Shown: positions 26,864-34,873 of the stretch, piece after piece | Position numbering within the stretch: the stretch's first letter is position 1 | Layout of the letters: each line of letters starts with the position of its first letter | NCBI GenBank assembly: GCA_902604835.1 | Contig: CACKZW010000007.1 | Coordinates: forward strand, 1 to 43,840 | DNA: 43,840 nt | Reading direction: 5' to 3' | DNA from: an uncultured Candidatus Actinomarina sp. | GTDB lineage: Bacteria > Actinomycetota > Acidimicrobiia > Actinomarinales > Actinomarinaceae | Translations under genes and position numbers: made by a program | The notes under the pieces: generated by a model | The model's database searches: none | What the model was told of the DNA's origin: nothing | The model's input: the letters and a program-made list of their open reading frames with translations, nothing else

Positions 26864-28525
26864 ATGGCAAAGTTTTCTGATGACGTAACACAAGGTATCG
26901 AAAAATCAGCTGCAAGAGCAATGTTGAGAGCAGTTGGTTTAAATGATGATGACTTTAATAAATTTCAAGTAGGAATAGTTTCTGCAGGAAATGAAGTTAC
27001 ACCATGTAATTTAACAGGACCAGAATTATCAAATTTTGCAAAAGAGGGTGTAAATGGAGCTGATTCAGCAGGATTAATATTTTCAACAATTGCTGTTTCA
27101 GATGGTATCTCAATGGGCCACGAAGGTATGAGAGCTTCATTGGTTTCAAGAGAAGTAATTGCTGATTCAGTTGAATTGGTAATGCATGCTGAAAGATTTG
27201 ATGGAATGGTGACTATTGCCGGATGTGATAAATCATTACCCGGTATGTTGATGGCTTCAGCGAGAATAAATAGGCCAGCAATATTTTTATATGGTGGCAG
27301 CAGCCTTCCAGGAGTATATAAAGGAAAAGATATTTCAATTGTGGATGTTTTTGAAGGCATTGGAGCATTTGATAAAGGCTTGATATCTGAAGAAGAATTA
27401 TACGAAATAGAATGTAATGCATGTCCTGGGCAAGGTTCCTGCGCTGGAATGTTCACAGCAAACACAATGGCATCAGTTGGAGAAGCTATAGGGATGAGCT
27501 TACCAGGGACAGCATCAATACCTGCAGAAGATGACCGATTAAGAGATGCTGCAAAAGAGTCAGGACTTCAATTAAATTATTTACTAAAAAATGACATTAA
27601 ACCGCGAGATATCATGACTATTGATGCATTTAAAAATGCAATCACAACAGTCTTGGCGTTAGGTGGAAGTACAAATGCAGTATTACATTTATTAGGTATA
27701 GCTTATGAAGCTCGTGTAAACCTCGACTTAAGCACTTTTGATGATATTGGAAGACAAGTTCCACACATTGCTGATATGAAGCCATTCGGAAAATATCATA
27801 TGGTTGATTTAGATAAAATTGGGGGAGTCCCTGTAGTCTCAAAAATTTTACTTGAAAATAAGTTAATAAATCCAGACTGCTTGACTGTTACTGGAAAAAC
27901 AGTTGGTGAGAATTTAGAGAATATTGCAATACCCACCAATCAAGACGTAGTATATTTTCCAGATAATCCGATTGCAAGTGAAGGCGGAATTGCAATCCTT
28001 AAAGGTACTTTATCACCAAAAGGATCTGTTGTGAAAACAGCAGGTATAGAAATTAATGAATTTTCTGGTCCTGCTAATGTTTTTGAAAGTGAACAAGATG
28101 CAATAGATGCTTTATTTAACAACAAAATAAATAAAGGGGATGTTGTAGTAATTAGAAATGAAGGACCTAAAGGAGGTCCTGGAATGAGAGAGATGCTCCA
28201 GATAACTGCTGCTATAAAAGGTGCAGGTCTTGGTAAGGATGTGTTGTTAATTACCGATGGTCGATTCTCTGGGGGGACAACAGGTCTATGCATTGGACAT
28301 GTTACTCCAGAAAGTTTTGATCATGGACCTATCTCGATTTGTAAAAATGGTGATGTAATTACTCTTAATCTTACAAAGAGAGAGCTCAATCTTGAAATTA
28401 GTGAATCCGAAGTAGTTTCCAGACTTGAAGATTATGTTTTGCCTGAACCAAGATATAAATCTGGAGTGCTGAACAAATATTCTAAACTAGTATCAGGAGC
28501 TGATACTGGTGCAGTTACCTCATAG
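26864..28525 (+). CDS. ilvD: Dihydroxy-acid dehydratase
   Basis: A 553-residue iron-sulfur enzyme that dehydrates dihydroxy-isovalerate or -methylvalerate, the step after IlvC. Cluster cysteines are seen in [13 protein letters not shown] and in [33 protein letters not shown] and [20 protein letters not shown] are further landmarks. It lies on the strand opposite to ilvBNC-leuAB but only a kilobase from their common divergent promoter. The 31-base gap after queG holds no convincing promoter or ribosome-binding site. Confidence 0.97.
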   Translation: MAKFSDDVTQGIEKSAARAMLRAVGLNDDDFNKFQVGIVSAGNEVTPCNLTGPELSNFAKEGVNGADSAGLIFSTIAVSDGISMGHEGMRASLVSREVIADSVELVMHAERFDGMVTIAGCDKSLPGMLMASARINRPAIFLYGGSSLPGVYKGKDISIVDVFEGIGAFDKGLISEEELYEIECNACPGQGSCAGMFTANTMASVGEAIGMSLPGTASIPAEDDRLRDAAKESGLQLNYLLKNDIKPRDIMTIDAFKNAITTVLALGGSTNAVLHLLGIAYEARVNLDLSTFDDIGRQVPHIADMKPFGKYHMVDLDKIGGVPVVSKILLENKLINPDCLTVTGKTVGENLENIAIPTNQDVVYFPDNPIASEGGIAILKGTLSPKGSVVKTAGIEINEFSGPANVFESEQDAIDALFNNKINKGDVVVIRNEGPKGGPGMREMLQITAAIKGAGLGKDVLLITDGRFSGGTTGLCIGHVTPESFDHGPISICKNGDVITLNLTKRELNLEISESEVVSRLEDYVLPEPRYKSGVLNKYSKLVSGADTGAVTS

Positions 28526-28530
28526 TAATA

Positions 28531-29301
28531 ATGATATTCATTTCTGATGTACATCATGGTTTAGATTCTTTAGAAAATCTTCCATCAGGCAAAGGTCCAT
28601 TAGTAATATTAGGTGATTTAATTAACTGGATTGATTACAGAAATGGTGATGGTATAGCAAAAGATGTTTTCGGGAAAGAAAGTGTAGCAAAACTTGTGGA
28701 GCTTAGAAAAAAACATGATTTTACAAGAAGAAAAGAACTGTGGAATGAACTATTTTCAAAAGACAGGGAAGCAAAACAAACAAAAATTGAGGAATCTATT
28801 TATCGACAATACAGAGAAGTTTTCGATAAAATTAAAAATTTCGAAGTATTTCTTATTCCAGGAAATGTAGATTCCTTGAATATACTTGAAGAAACAAAAA
28901 CAAATAATGTAACGAATATTGATGGAGAGACTTTGGATTATAAAAGTTTCAAAATTGGCTTTGCAGGTGGAGGCGTACCAACACCCATTAATGCCAGAGG
29001 GGAAATACCAGAAGAGGAATTTAAATCTAAATTAGAAAATTTAGGAGATATTGATATTATATGTTCTCATGCGCCGCCATATGTTGATGAACTAATTACA
29101 GATGTTATAACAAATAAAAAAGAACAAGGATGGAAAAGTTTAAAGAAATTTATACAAGATAAAGAACCAAAATTTTCTATTTTTGGTGATGTTCATCAAC
29201 CAAAAGCCTACGAATGGAAAATTGGTTTAACAAAATGTATTAATGTTGGATATTTTCGATCAAGTAGTAATTATTTAGACATTGAAACCTTAAGCATATG
29301 A
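28531..29301 (+). CDS. Calcineurin-like metallophosphoesterase
   Basis: A 256-residue phosphoesterase-fold protein. The two-metal motifs appear in order: SDVHHG (Asp5/His7 region), GDLINW, PGNVDS, CSHAPPY, and FGDVHQP near residue 218, where the usual G-H-x-H is G-D-x-H. It starts five bases after ilvD and overlaps the ROK kinase by four (ATGA). The substrate may be a nucleotide, phosphoprotein or phosphodiester; nothing visible decides. An insert of charged helix (about 45-95) lies between the second and third motifs. Confidence 0.82.
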   Translation: MIFISDVHHGLDSLENLPSGKGPLVILGDLINWIDYRNGDGIAKDVFGKESVAKLVELRKKHDFTRRKELWNELFSKDREAKQTKIEESIYRQYREVFDKIKNFEVFLIPGNVDSLNILEETKTNNVTNIDGETLDYKSFKIGFAGGGVPTPINARGEIPEEEFKSKLENLGDIDIICSHAPPYVDELITDVITNKKEQGWKSLKKFIQDKEPKFSIFGDVHQPKAYEWKIGLTKCINVGYFRSSSNYLDIETLSI

Positions 29302-30179
29302 ACGTTTTAGCATTTGATGTAGGCGGAACCACAATAAAAGGTGGTCTTGTGAATGAAAAACTCAAAATTAAAGAAAAATTCATAGAGGATACACCTAAAA
29401 AAGAGACATCCTTTCTTTCTCTAATAGAAAAAATTCACGATAGATTTTCTAATGAAACGGATCAAGTCTCTCTTGGCATGCCAGGATTTGTAGATAATGA
29501 TAATCATATTTTTAAATATGGCACCAATATGCAATTTTCTATTGATTTCAAAAAGCTCGAATTAATGAAAGATAAAAAGATTTATTTGGAGAATGACGGA
29601 AATTTAGCTGCATACTATGAATATTTACTGCATTTCAAAAATGATTATAAAAATTTAATAATGCTCACATTTGGTACTGGAATAGGAGGAGGGATCATAA
29701 ATAATTCTCAAATCTTTAAAGGCAGTGGCAATGCTGGTGAAATAGGGCGCATCTTAATTAATGAAAATTCCTATTTAGAAGATGTAATTTCTGCCAGAGC
29801 GTGGACAAAAAAATGTTATGAACTGTTAGAACAAAATAAAAATACACAACTATCTAAAATATTTTTTGAAGAAAAAGTAGGCTCACTTTTATTTGATAAA
29901 TCAATTAATCTTGAAGATCATGAAAAGCTTGCCAGAGACGAGATAGTAGTACAAACATCTCTTGCCTTAATATCATTATTTGAATTATTTGATAATGAAA
30001 TATTTGTTATTGGTGGAAGCATGACAAAAAGCCCATATAATTTTATTCAATTAGTTGATGAGTATATTAAAAAAAATTTTGATTTCCCAAATAGAAGTTT
30101 TCCAATTATTAAGTTGAGTAAAGCACGAGAAGATTCAGGCTTGTTAGGCGCAGCATTACTTGCTTTAAATAGTGAATAA
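29298..30179 (+). CDS. ROK-family sugar kinase (polyphosphate- or ATP-glucokinase-like)
   Basis: A 293-residue kinase of the ROK family. The N-terminal phosphate-binding motif FDVGGTTIKGGLV, the sugar-binding END in LENDGNLAAYYEY, and the GTGIGGGIINNSQIFKG loop with GNAGEIG downstream are all present. The ROK zinc motif CxCGxxGCxE is absent, as in actinobacterial polyphosphate glucokinase PpgK and some glucomannokinases. A glucose-6-phosphate product would suit the F420-linked glucose-6-phosphate dehydrogenase-like gene in this window, though it is 18 kb away. Substrate and phosphoryl donor are inference. Confidence 0.8.
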   Translation: MNVLAFDVGGTTIKGGLVNEKLKIKEKFIEDTPKKETSFLSLIEKIHDRFSNETDQVSLGMPGFVDNDNHIFKYGTNMQFSIDFKKLELMKDKKIYLENDGNLAAYYEYLLHFKNDYKNLIMLTFGTGIGGGIINNSQIFKGSGNAGEIGRILINENSYLEDVISARAWTKKCYELLEQNKNTQLSKIFFEEKVGSLLFDKSINLEDHEKLARDEIVVQTSLALISLFELFDNEIFVIGGSMTKSPYNFIQLVDEYIKKNFDFPNRSFPIIKLSKAREDSGLLGAALLALNSE

Positions 30180-30858
30180 TAAATCCCTACTTTTAAATGG
30201 CTCATTCTTTGAAGATGAGTATTTAAAAAAAATTGACATAATAAATAATCTTGAAATTAAATCTGTTTATGTTTTTGACCATTATCAAAATCCTGAAATG
30301 AAAAGCAAGCCTGTGTATGAGATTAAGGAAGCTATTAACAAATTAAATGAAGTAAATAAAAATTTTGGACTCGGCTCTATGGTGTTAAATGTAAGAAAGA
30401 GAAAAAAAGAAACTTTACTTAATGATTATATTTATCAATTTATAGAAATTAAAAATTTTAATTTTGGTTTAGGAATTGGAGATGAAAAATATGAAAAGAA
30501 AAATAAAATCTTTGAAAATAATATTGAAGATATAATTTGTGAAATTCAAAATCATAAAATATATGATGAAAATAAAATAAATATTATGCTTGGCGGTAAT
30601 TCAAAATTTTTTATTGATCTTTCTTTAAAATATTCGATTGGATTAAATCAATGGCAAGGAAGCATAGAAAATATTGAAAATAAGATAGCCCTTTTTAAGA
30701 AATCAAACATCAACGAGTCAAAAATTAGTTATTGTACAAAAAACTTAAAGTTTTCGGGAAAAGAATTAAATGAAAACATAGAAATTATATATGCTTTAAG
30801 TGAAAACAAAACTTTTAAAGATCAGATTGATGATATCAGTAAATACTGCTTAAATTAA
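30172..30858 (+). CDS. Divergent, shortened luciferase-like (LLM-class) protein
   Basis: A 228-residue protein starting with GTG (30172), 8 bases inside the ROK stop. I first saw no family, but three segments align with the LLM barrel: VYVFDHYQNP (the DHF/DHY strand), FGLGSMVLNVRKRKKETL (strand with lGt-V-t-P-R-P), GLGIGDEKYEKKNK (the lGiG-G strand), and NIMLGGNSKFFIDLSLKYSIGLNQW (iGG-s-k-laa-ya-dG-n-W). It lacks the ~60-90 residues that the usual 300-residue enzymes have, so the active site may be incomplete. F420 or FMN binding is unproven. It sits between a ROK kinase and threonine aldolase. Confidence is moderate for the fold, low for function. Confidence 0.5.
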   Translation: MNNKSLLLNGSFFEDEYLKKIDIINNLEIKSVYVFDHYQNPEMKSKPVYEIKEAINKLNEVNKNFGLGSMVLNVRKRKKETLLNDYIYQFIEIKNFNFGLGIGDEKYEKKNKIFENNIEDIICEIQNHKIYDENKINIMLGGNSKFFIDLSLKYSIGLNQWQGSIENIENKIALFKKSNINESKISYCTKNLKFSGKELNENIEIIYALSENKTFKDQIDDISKYCLN

Positions 30859-30862
30859 AAAA

Positions 30863-31885
30863 ATGATTGATATAAGATCTGATACAGTTACAAAGCCCTC
30901 AGAAGAAATGTTGGAAGCAATTGTAAATTCTGAAGTTGGTGACGATGAATACAAAGAAGATCCAACAGTAAATGAACTTGAGGAATTTGCAGCAGATTTA
31001 CTAGGATTTGAATCTGGACTCTTTGTTACTTCTGGATTGATGGGAAATCAAATTTCGTTACTAAACCATACAAATCCTGGAGAAGAAGTAATAACAACTG
31101 AAGATTCGCATATTAAAAATTATGAACATGGGGCAGCTTCATTTCTATCTAGAATTCAATTTAGAAATATAAGTCATAATGACGGTGATTTAGATTTAGA
31201 TGATATTGCATCAAAAATTTCTAAATCATCATATTACAAACCTAAAATCAGTACGGTTGCAATTGAAAATACTCACCTAGCTTCAGGGGGTACAATAATC
31301 CCATTTGAAAACATAAAGAAGTTATCTGAATTTACAAAATCAAATAATTTAAAGCTTCATGTTGACGGAGCAAGAGTATGGCACGCAATTTTGGAAGAAA
31401 ACACAAAAGCTAATTATGGAAAATATTGTGACAGTTTAACGTTTTGTTTTTCAAAAGGACTTGGTGCTCCTATAGGATCGATGTTATTGGGGTCAAAAGA
31501 TTTTATTGCAAATTCACGTGAATATAGAAAAAAAATTGGTGGAGGAATGAGGCAAGTCGGGATTATTGCCTCTGCTGCAAAATATGCTTTAGAAAACAGA
31601 AGCAATCTTATTACTGATCATAAAATGGCGAAAGAGGTATTTACCGTAATTAAAAATATGGAGAACAAAATAGACTGTATAGAGTCTGTTGCTTATAAAG
31701 GAACAAATATGATTTTGTTAAACTTTGACACTTTGAGTAATTCAGATGATTTTTTAGAATATTTAGCTGATAACGAAATTAAAGCAGGTTATCTTCGAGA
31801 AAAGGTGATTAGATTTGTTTTTCACAAGGATGTAACATCAGACAATAAGGAAAAGCTGATAAAAACCCTTCAATCTTTTTCATAA
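30863..31885 (+). CDS. ltaE: L-threonine aldolase (PLP-dependent)
   Basis: A 340-residue fold-type I PLP enzyme that cleaves L-threonine or allo-threonine to glycine and acetaldehyde. Marks are IDIRSDTVTKPSEEML at the N-terminus, GDDEYKEDPTVNELE, HVDGARVWHA (Asp binding PLP) and CFSKGLGAP with the Schiff-base lysine, then KIGGGMRQVGIIA. The length is normal. Because threonine is the precursor of isoleucine, its location near ilvD is suggestive only. Its 3' end overlaps the opposing small membrane gene by 16 bases. Confidence 0.9.
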   Translation: MIDIRSDTVTKPSEEMLEAIVNSEVGDDEYKEDPTVNELEEFAADLLGFESGLFVTSGLMGNQISLLNHTNPGEEVITTEDSHIKNYEHGAASFLSRIQFRNISHNDGDLDLDDIASKISKSSYYKPKISTVAIENTHLASGGTIIPFENIKKLSEFTKSNNLKLHVDGARVWHAILEENTKANYGKYCDSLTFCFSKGLGAPIGSMLLGSKDFIANSREYRKKIGGGMRQVGIIASAAKYALENRSNLITDHKMAKEVFTVIKNMENKIDCIESVAYKGTNMILLNFDTLSNSDDFLEYLADNEIKAGYLREKVIRFVFHKDVTSDNKEKLIKTLQSFS

Positions 31886-32112
31886 TATTTTTCATCATTC
31901 CATTCAGTTATAGATTTTTCAGACAATCTAATTAAAGTAAACACACCACCAACCATTACAATATTTGTAATCAATATATTTAAGGCAATAGTGTAAGTGC
32001 AATTTGTTGAACAGAATGTATTTCCAAGAATAAAACCAATATAAATAGACAGACTTAAGACGAGTAAATAAATTATAAATTTAAATTTTTTACTAAAAAC
32101 CATTTTCAACAT
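31870..32112 (-). CDS. Small two-helix membrane protein (unrecognised)
   Basis: About 80 residues with two hydrophobic helices (about 11-32 and 44-66) around an extracytoplasmic-looking loop with two Cys (TFCSTNCTY), then a charged tail ending WNDEKYYEKD. I choose the ATG at 32112; the next at 32103 is also possible, and an upstream ATG at 32154 would overlap the divergent gene. No family is recognised. It overlaps the ltaE end by 16 bases and forms a divergent pair with the next small membrane gene, 14 bases away. Confidence 0.6.
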   Translation of the reverse strand: MLKMVFSKKFKFIIYLLVLSLSIYIGFILGNTFCSTNCTYTIALNILITNIVMVGGVFTLIRLSEKSITEWNDEKYYEKD

Positions 32113-32126
32113 TATTGTAATAGAAG

Positions 32127-32342
32127 ATGAATTTTGTAAATCCTTGGCTTTCATTATTTAGTTTTGTTTATTTCATTGCCGCTGGATTGTTGTCCTTTTT
32201 AATGAGTAAATACTTTGTTATTTTGTATCTCAAAAAAGTAGATTCAAGATTTTTAAGATCTATTGAGCCTTTGATAGGGGTGATAAGCTTTACGTCATCA
32301 TTTGGGTTATTTTTAATTATTCTTTATAACATACTAACCTAG
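32127..32342 (+). CDS. Small two-helix membrane protein (unrecognised)
   Basis: A 71-residue protein with two hydrophobic segments (about 8-32 and 47-69) linked by a short basic loop (KKVDSRFLRS). It is preceded by TAATAGAAG, a weak ribosome-binding site. It is divergent from the 80-residue membrane gene and ends in CTAG, which also carries the stop of the opposing histidine phosphatase. No known family is recognised; its open frame and start context argue that it is real. Confidence 0.55.
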   Translation: MNFVNPWLSLFSFVYFIAAGLLSFLMSKYFVILYLKKVDSRFLRSIEPLIGVISFTSSFGLFLIILYNILT

Positions 32343-32887
32343 ACAGGGTTAATATATTTTTTTAGTTCATTTTTTTCAATATATTGCAAATCACAGTGGC
32401 TTGGTTTATCCATATTAAAATTGTCAGACTCTAATTTATAAAACATAAATGATCTGATCGTGTCTTGATGGGTAATGAATAAAACATTTTTATTATTCTC
32501 ATATAATTTATTGACCCTTTTAAAGGTATCAAAGAAACTTTCATCAGTATTAAGTCCTATCGGATCATTAATGTAGATTTCAAATTCTTTGGATTGTTGT
32601 ATCTCAAAAGTGGTATTTCCAATCCAATTTTTAATTCCACACCATTCGGTGATTTCATCGATAAAGGTTATTTCTTTCTTTAAAATCTTATTTACTATTT
32701 GGGAGGTTTGCCTTGCCCTAAGAAGAGGGGAGGAAATTATTTTTTCAATTTTAAATTCTTTCTTCAATTTTTCAGCAATATGTTCTGCTTGTTTTATTCC
32801 TTTTTCAGATAGTTCGTAACCAGGAATATTGTAATATAAAATATCTTTTGGATTTTTTACTTCACCATGTCTCAAAAATATATTCAT
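32339..32887 (-). CDS. Histidine phosphatase (phosphoglycerate-mutase family)
   Basis: A 182-residue protein with the catalytic RHG motif at the N-terminus (FLRHGEV, His7), ISSPLLRARQTS, and the second catalytic His in LFITHQDTIRSFM. Members dephosphorylate small metabolites or phosphoproteins. The partner motif is THQD rather than the common SHG, as is found in several branches such as MSMEG_4193-like and cobalamin-phosphate phosphatases. The substrate is unknown. It is divergent from the DUF3040 gene. Confidence 0.83.
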   Translation of the reverse strand: MNIFLRHGEVKNPKDILYYNIPGYELSEKGIKQAEHIAEKLKKEFKIEKIISSPLLRARQTSQIVNKILKKEITFIDEITEWCGIKNWIGNTTFEIQQSKEFEIYINDPIGLNTDESFFDTFKRVNKLYENNKNVLFITHQDTIRSFMFYKLESDNFNMDKPSHCDLQYIEKNELKKYINPV

Positions 32888-32928
32888 CTTAATTACAGAG
32901 TAGTTTCAGAATATATTAAAATCTTAAT

Positions 32929-33279
32929 ATGGGTTTGAATAAAAAAGAGCAAGAAATTTTGAAACAAATTGAAATGGGTCTATCTGAGGATGATCCAAAA
33001 TTAGAAAAAGCTGTTGAAAATTTAACCCTTTCTAATTTTTCTCGTGCAAGAATAACAATTTCGTTTTTTATATTCCTAATTGGCTTTGTAACCATGATTG
33101 CAACTTACACTATTCAACCCATATTTGCCATAGTTGGTTTTGTTCTGATGGCACTCTCTGGATTTGTATTTGTTACAAATACAAAATCGTTATTAAGTGC
33201 TGAAAACATTAGTGAGTGGAATTTTAAACAAATCTATAAATTAGTAAGAAACAAAGATACCTCTAGACAAAACAAATAG
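32929..33279 (+). CDS. DUF3040-family membrane protein
   Basis: A 116-residue protein. The N-terminus (LNKKEQEILKQIEMGLSEDDPKLEKAV) is the typical DUF3040 start, a helix with E-x-x-L-x-x-I-E then E-D-P-K; two membrane helices follow (about 45-62 and 66-85). DUF3040 proteins are found almost only in Actinobacteria and are often next to the mraZ-led cell-wall cluster, as here. Their function is not known. This gene is one of the better taxonomic clues in the window. ATG follows a TATATT-like element by 11 bases. Confidence 0.82.
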   Translation: MGLNKKEQEILKQIEMGLSEDDPKLEKAVENLTLSNFSRARITISFFIFLIGFVTMIATYTIQPIFAIVGFVLMALSGFVFVTNTKSLLSAENISEWNFKQIYKLVRNKDTSRQNK

Positions 33280-33328
33280 TATTAATTAAATTTAATAATA
33301 CGTCTTAATTTTAATAAGGAGTAAGGAA

Positions 33329-33820
33329 TTGAATAAGGACGCATTTACGTCTAAACAAGCATGTTATTTGTCTGATTGCACTTCACATCAACTTAGATAT
33401 TGGGACAAAGTAGGTCTGGTTTCTCCCAGCATACAATCATCGCATGGTAAACCTGGAGTTCCAAAATTGTATTCTTTCAGAGATATTGTATCTTTGAAAG
33501 TTATTAAAACTTTACTAGATAATGGGATGAGCATTCAAAGAGTTAGACGAGCTTGGAGATATTTAACAAGAAATGGGGACCTACAAGACGAACTTTCTAA
33601 AACAAAACTTATTTCAGATGGTGAAACAATTTACAAAATCGATGACAATGAAGTTTTTGATGCACTCAAGCTTGGACAATTAGCTTTCTTTGAAACAATT
33701 GATTACGTTGCAAAAGAAGTAAAAGAAGATGTTTCAAAATTTGAATTAGATAAAGAAAGATTCTTAAACCTTTTAACAAAAGTTGAAGATGATGTTCAAT
33801 CACAACAGTTACAAGCGTAA
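33329..33820 (+). CDS. MerR-family transcriptional regulator
   Basis: A 163-residue regulator. The winged-helix DNA-binding domain covers residues 5-75: FTSKQACYLSDCTSHQLRYWDKVGLVSPS, then YSFRDIVSLKVIKTLLDNGMSIQRVRRAW. The C-terminal ~80 residues are a helical dimer/effector region without metal-binding cysteines. TTG start at 33329 with a good ribosome-binding site AAGGAG about 9 bases upstream. Ligand and targets are unknown; the neighbours suggest a link to the DUF3040-HNH-mraZ block, but this is positional only. Confidence 0.88.
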   Translation: MNKDAFTSKQACYLSDCTSHQLRYWDKVGLVSPSIQSSHGKPGVPKLYSFRDIVSLKVIKTLLDNGMSIQRVRRAWRYLTRNGDLQDELSKTKLISDGETIYKIDDNEVFDALKLGQLAFFETIDYVAKEVKEDVSKFELDKERFLNLLTKVEDDVQSQQLQA

Positions 33821-33847
33821 ATAAATTTTCTCATCTAAAATTAAATT

Positions 33848-34363
33848 ATGAATAAAAATTTTCATAATCACAGAACTTTAATTCTTAATGCAACATATCA
33901 ACCTTTATCTATCGCCTCCGCTAAAAGATCAGTTGCTCTCATGCTTTCAAAGAAAATTAATGTAATAAAAACGTCAAATCTTGTATTAAGGTCAGAATCT
34001 TCAACTATAAAAATTCCTAAAGTGGCAGCATTAAATTACTACGTTAAAGCTCCATACGCAAGAAGGGTTGCATTAAATAGGGAAAATATATTTATAAGGG
34101 ATCATAACATTTGTCAATATTGTGGAGTTCAAGCTGAATCGATTGATCACATTATTCCAAAATCAAAAGGTGGAAAACATGAATGGCAAAATGTTGTTGC
34201 ATGTTGTAAAAGGTGTAATTTAATTAAGGCAGATAAAGACTTAAACCAAACAATATTAAAACTTATTCAATCACCTCTCGCCCCAGAGGGAAATTTTTGG
34301 ATAAAAACCATTATAGGTTCAAACCCAGATCCTGAGTGGGAAGAGTACCTAATTTCAGCATAA
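33848..34363 (+). CDS. HNH endonuclease-like protein
   Basis: A 171-residue protein with an N-terminal strand-rich domain (TLILNATYQPLSIASAKRSV) and an HNH nuclease core at about 95-140: CQYCGV, SIDHIIPKSKGG, WQNVVACCKRCN. The two CxxC pairs bind zinc and the DH pair is the catalytic one. This compact class is widespread in actinobacteria and commonly lies close upstream of mraZ. It is a housekeeping-type protein in most genomes rather than a mobile element; the physiological substrate is unknown. Confidence 0.85.
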   Translation: MNKNFHNHRTLILNATYQPLSIASAKRSVALMLSKKINVIKTSNLVLRSESSTIKIPKVAALNYYVKAPYARRVALNRENIFIRDHNICQYCGVQAESIDHIIPKSKGGKHEWQNVVACCKRCNLIKADKDLNQTILKLIQSPLAPEGNFWIKTIIGSNPDPEWEEYLISA

Positions 34364-34382
34364 TTTTTTTTCTCAAATTGTG

Positions 34383-34411
34383 TTGCAAAGTGTCATATAG
34401 TGTCATATAAT
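34383..34411 (+). promoter_or_regulatory. Promoter of the mraZ (dcw) operon
   Basis: -35 TTGCAA (34383-34388) and a consensus -10 TATAAT (34406-34411) are separated by exactly 17 bases, giving a start near 34418 and a leader of about 30 bases before the mraZ GTG. This is the best-looking promoter in the window and overlaps the MraZ boxes. Confidence 0.75.
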
Positions 34412-34423
34412 GACACAAAGTGG
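34387..34423 (+). repeat. Four MraZ-like operator boxes in a 10-bp register
   Basis: 7-base boxes AAAGTGT (34387), ATAGTGT (34397), ATAATGA (34407) and AAAGTGG (34417), each separated by three bases (CAT, CAT, CAC). The outer boxes fit the AAAGTG[T/G] N3 pattern reported for the MraZ operator of Mycoplasma, and the 10-bp spacing puts all on one face of the helix. The third box is degenerate because it doubles as the -10 element. It lies just upstream of mraZ, so autoregulation is inferred. Confidence 0.65.
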
Positions 34424-34447
34424 TTCAAGGCACGAAAGGCGGATAAA

Positions 34448-34873
34448 GTGTTCCTTGGTGAGTATCAACACATAATGGACTCGAAGGGTAGAGTAGTTAT
34501 TCCATCGAAGTTTAGAAAAGAGCTCCAACAGGGCTGTGTAGTCACCAAGGGACAAGACAATTGTCTACAAATTCTAACAAAAAAAAGTTGGACTTCTCTT
34601 TCTGAAGAAATGGTTGACTTACCAGTAACAGAAAAATCTTCTAGACAGCTCAGAAGAGCTATATTCAGTGGTGCTGTTGACTCTAAATTAGATTCTGCCG
34701 GAAGAATTCCAATACCAGAAAATTTAAGAGAATATAGTGAGATAGATATAAATGGTGAAGTAACTGTCACAGGAATAGGTAACGCCATTGAAATATGGTC
34801 AACCAAAATGTGGAAAAAAATTCAAAATGATGCAGATCATGAATTTGCAAATATTAATGAAGTGAAAGGATAG
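34448..34873 (+). CDS. mraZ: Transcriptional regulator MraZ
   Basis: A 141-residue regulator made of two tandem AbrB-like SpoVT domains, each with a DxxGRxxxP motif (DSKGRVVIP near residue 12; DSAGRIPIP near 85). It forms rings that bind repeats ahead of the division and cell-wall cluster and usually represses it. I chose the GTG at 34448 because MFLGEYQHIMDSKGR is the family-typical start and AAAGGCGG precedes it; a GTG at 34400 lies upstream of the likely transcription start. First gene of the dcw cluster. Confidence 0.93.
   Translation: MFLGEYQHIMDSKGRVVIPSKFRKELQQGCVVTKGQDNCLQILTKKSWTSLSEEMVDLPVTEKSSRQLRRAIFSGAVDSKLDSAGRIPIPENLREYSEIDINGEVTVTGIGNAIEIWSTKMWKKIQNDADHEFANINEVKG

Noticed and set aside
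26965..27465. 166-codon open frame antisense to ilvD
   Set aside because: It lies wholly inside the well-supported ilvD gene, has no start signals, and reads as the complement of conserved ilvD codons. The same holds for the frames at 27940-28293 and 27642-27842.
28531..29301. Loss of the G-H-x-H motif in the metallophosphoesterase as evidence of inactivity
   Set aside because: The FGDVHQP form looks like a feature of a related actinobacterial subfamily, and the other metal motifs are intact.
33848..34363. HNH gene as a mobile-element or homing nuclease
   Set aside because: No intron, inverted ends or flanking repeats are visible, and this compact HNH class is commonly seen as a stable neighbour upstream of mraZ in actinobacteria.
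34364..34372. T8 run after the HNH gene as an intrinsic terminator
   Set aside because: No stable hairpin precedes it; it is probably just AT-rich spacer.
34400..34447. Extended MraZ N-terminus from an upstream GTG
   Set aside because: These codons lie over the -10 element and operator boxes, and the 34448 start gives the typical MFLGEY terminus with a ribosome-binding site.
34465..34806. 113-codon open frame antisense to mraZ
   Set aside because: Entirely inside mraZ, whose SpoVT motifs are certain; no sign of a separate protein family.
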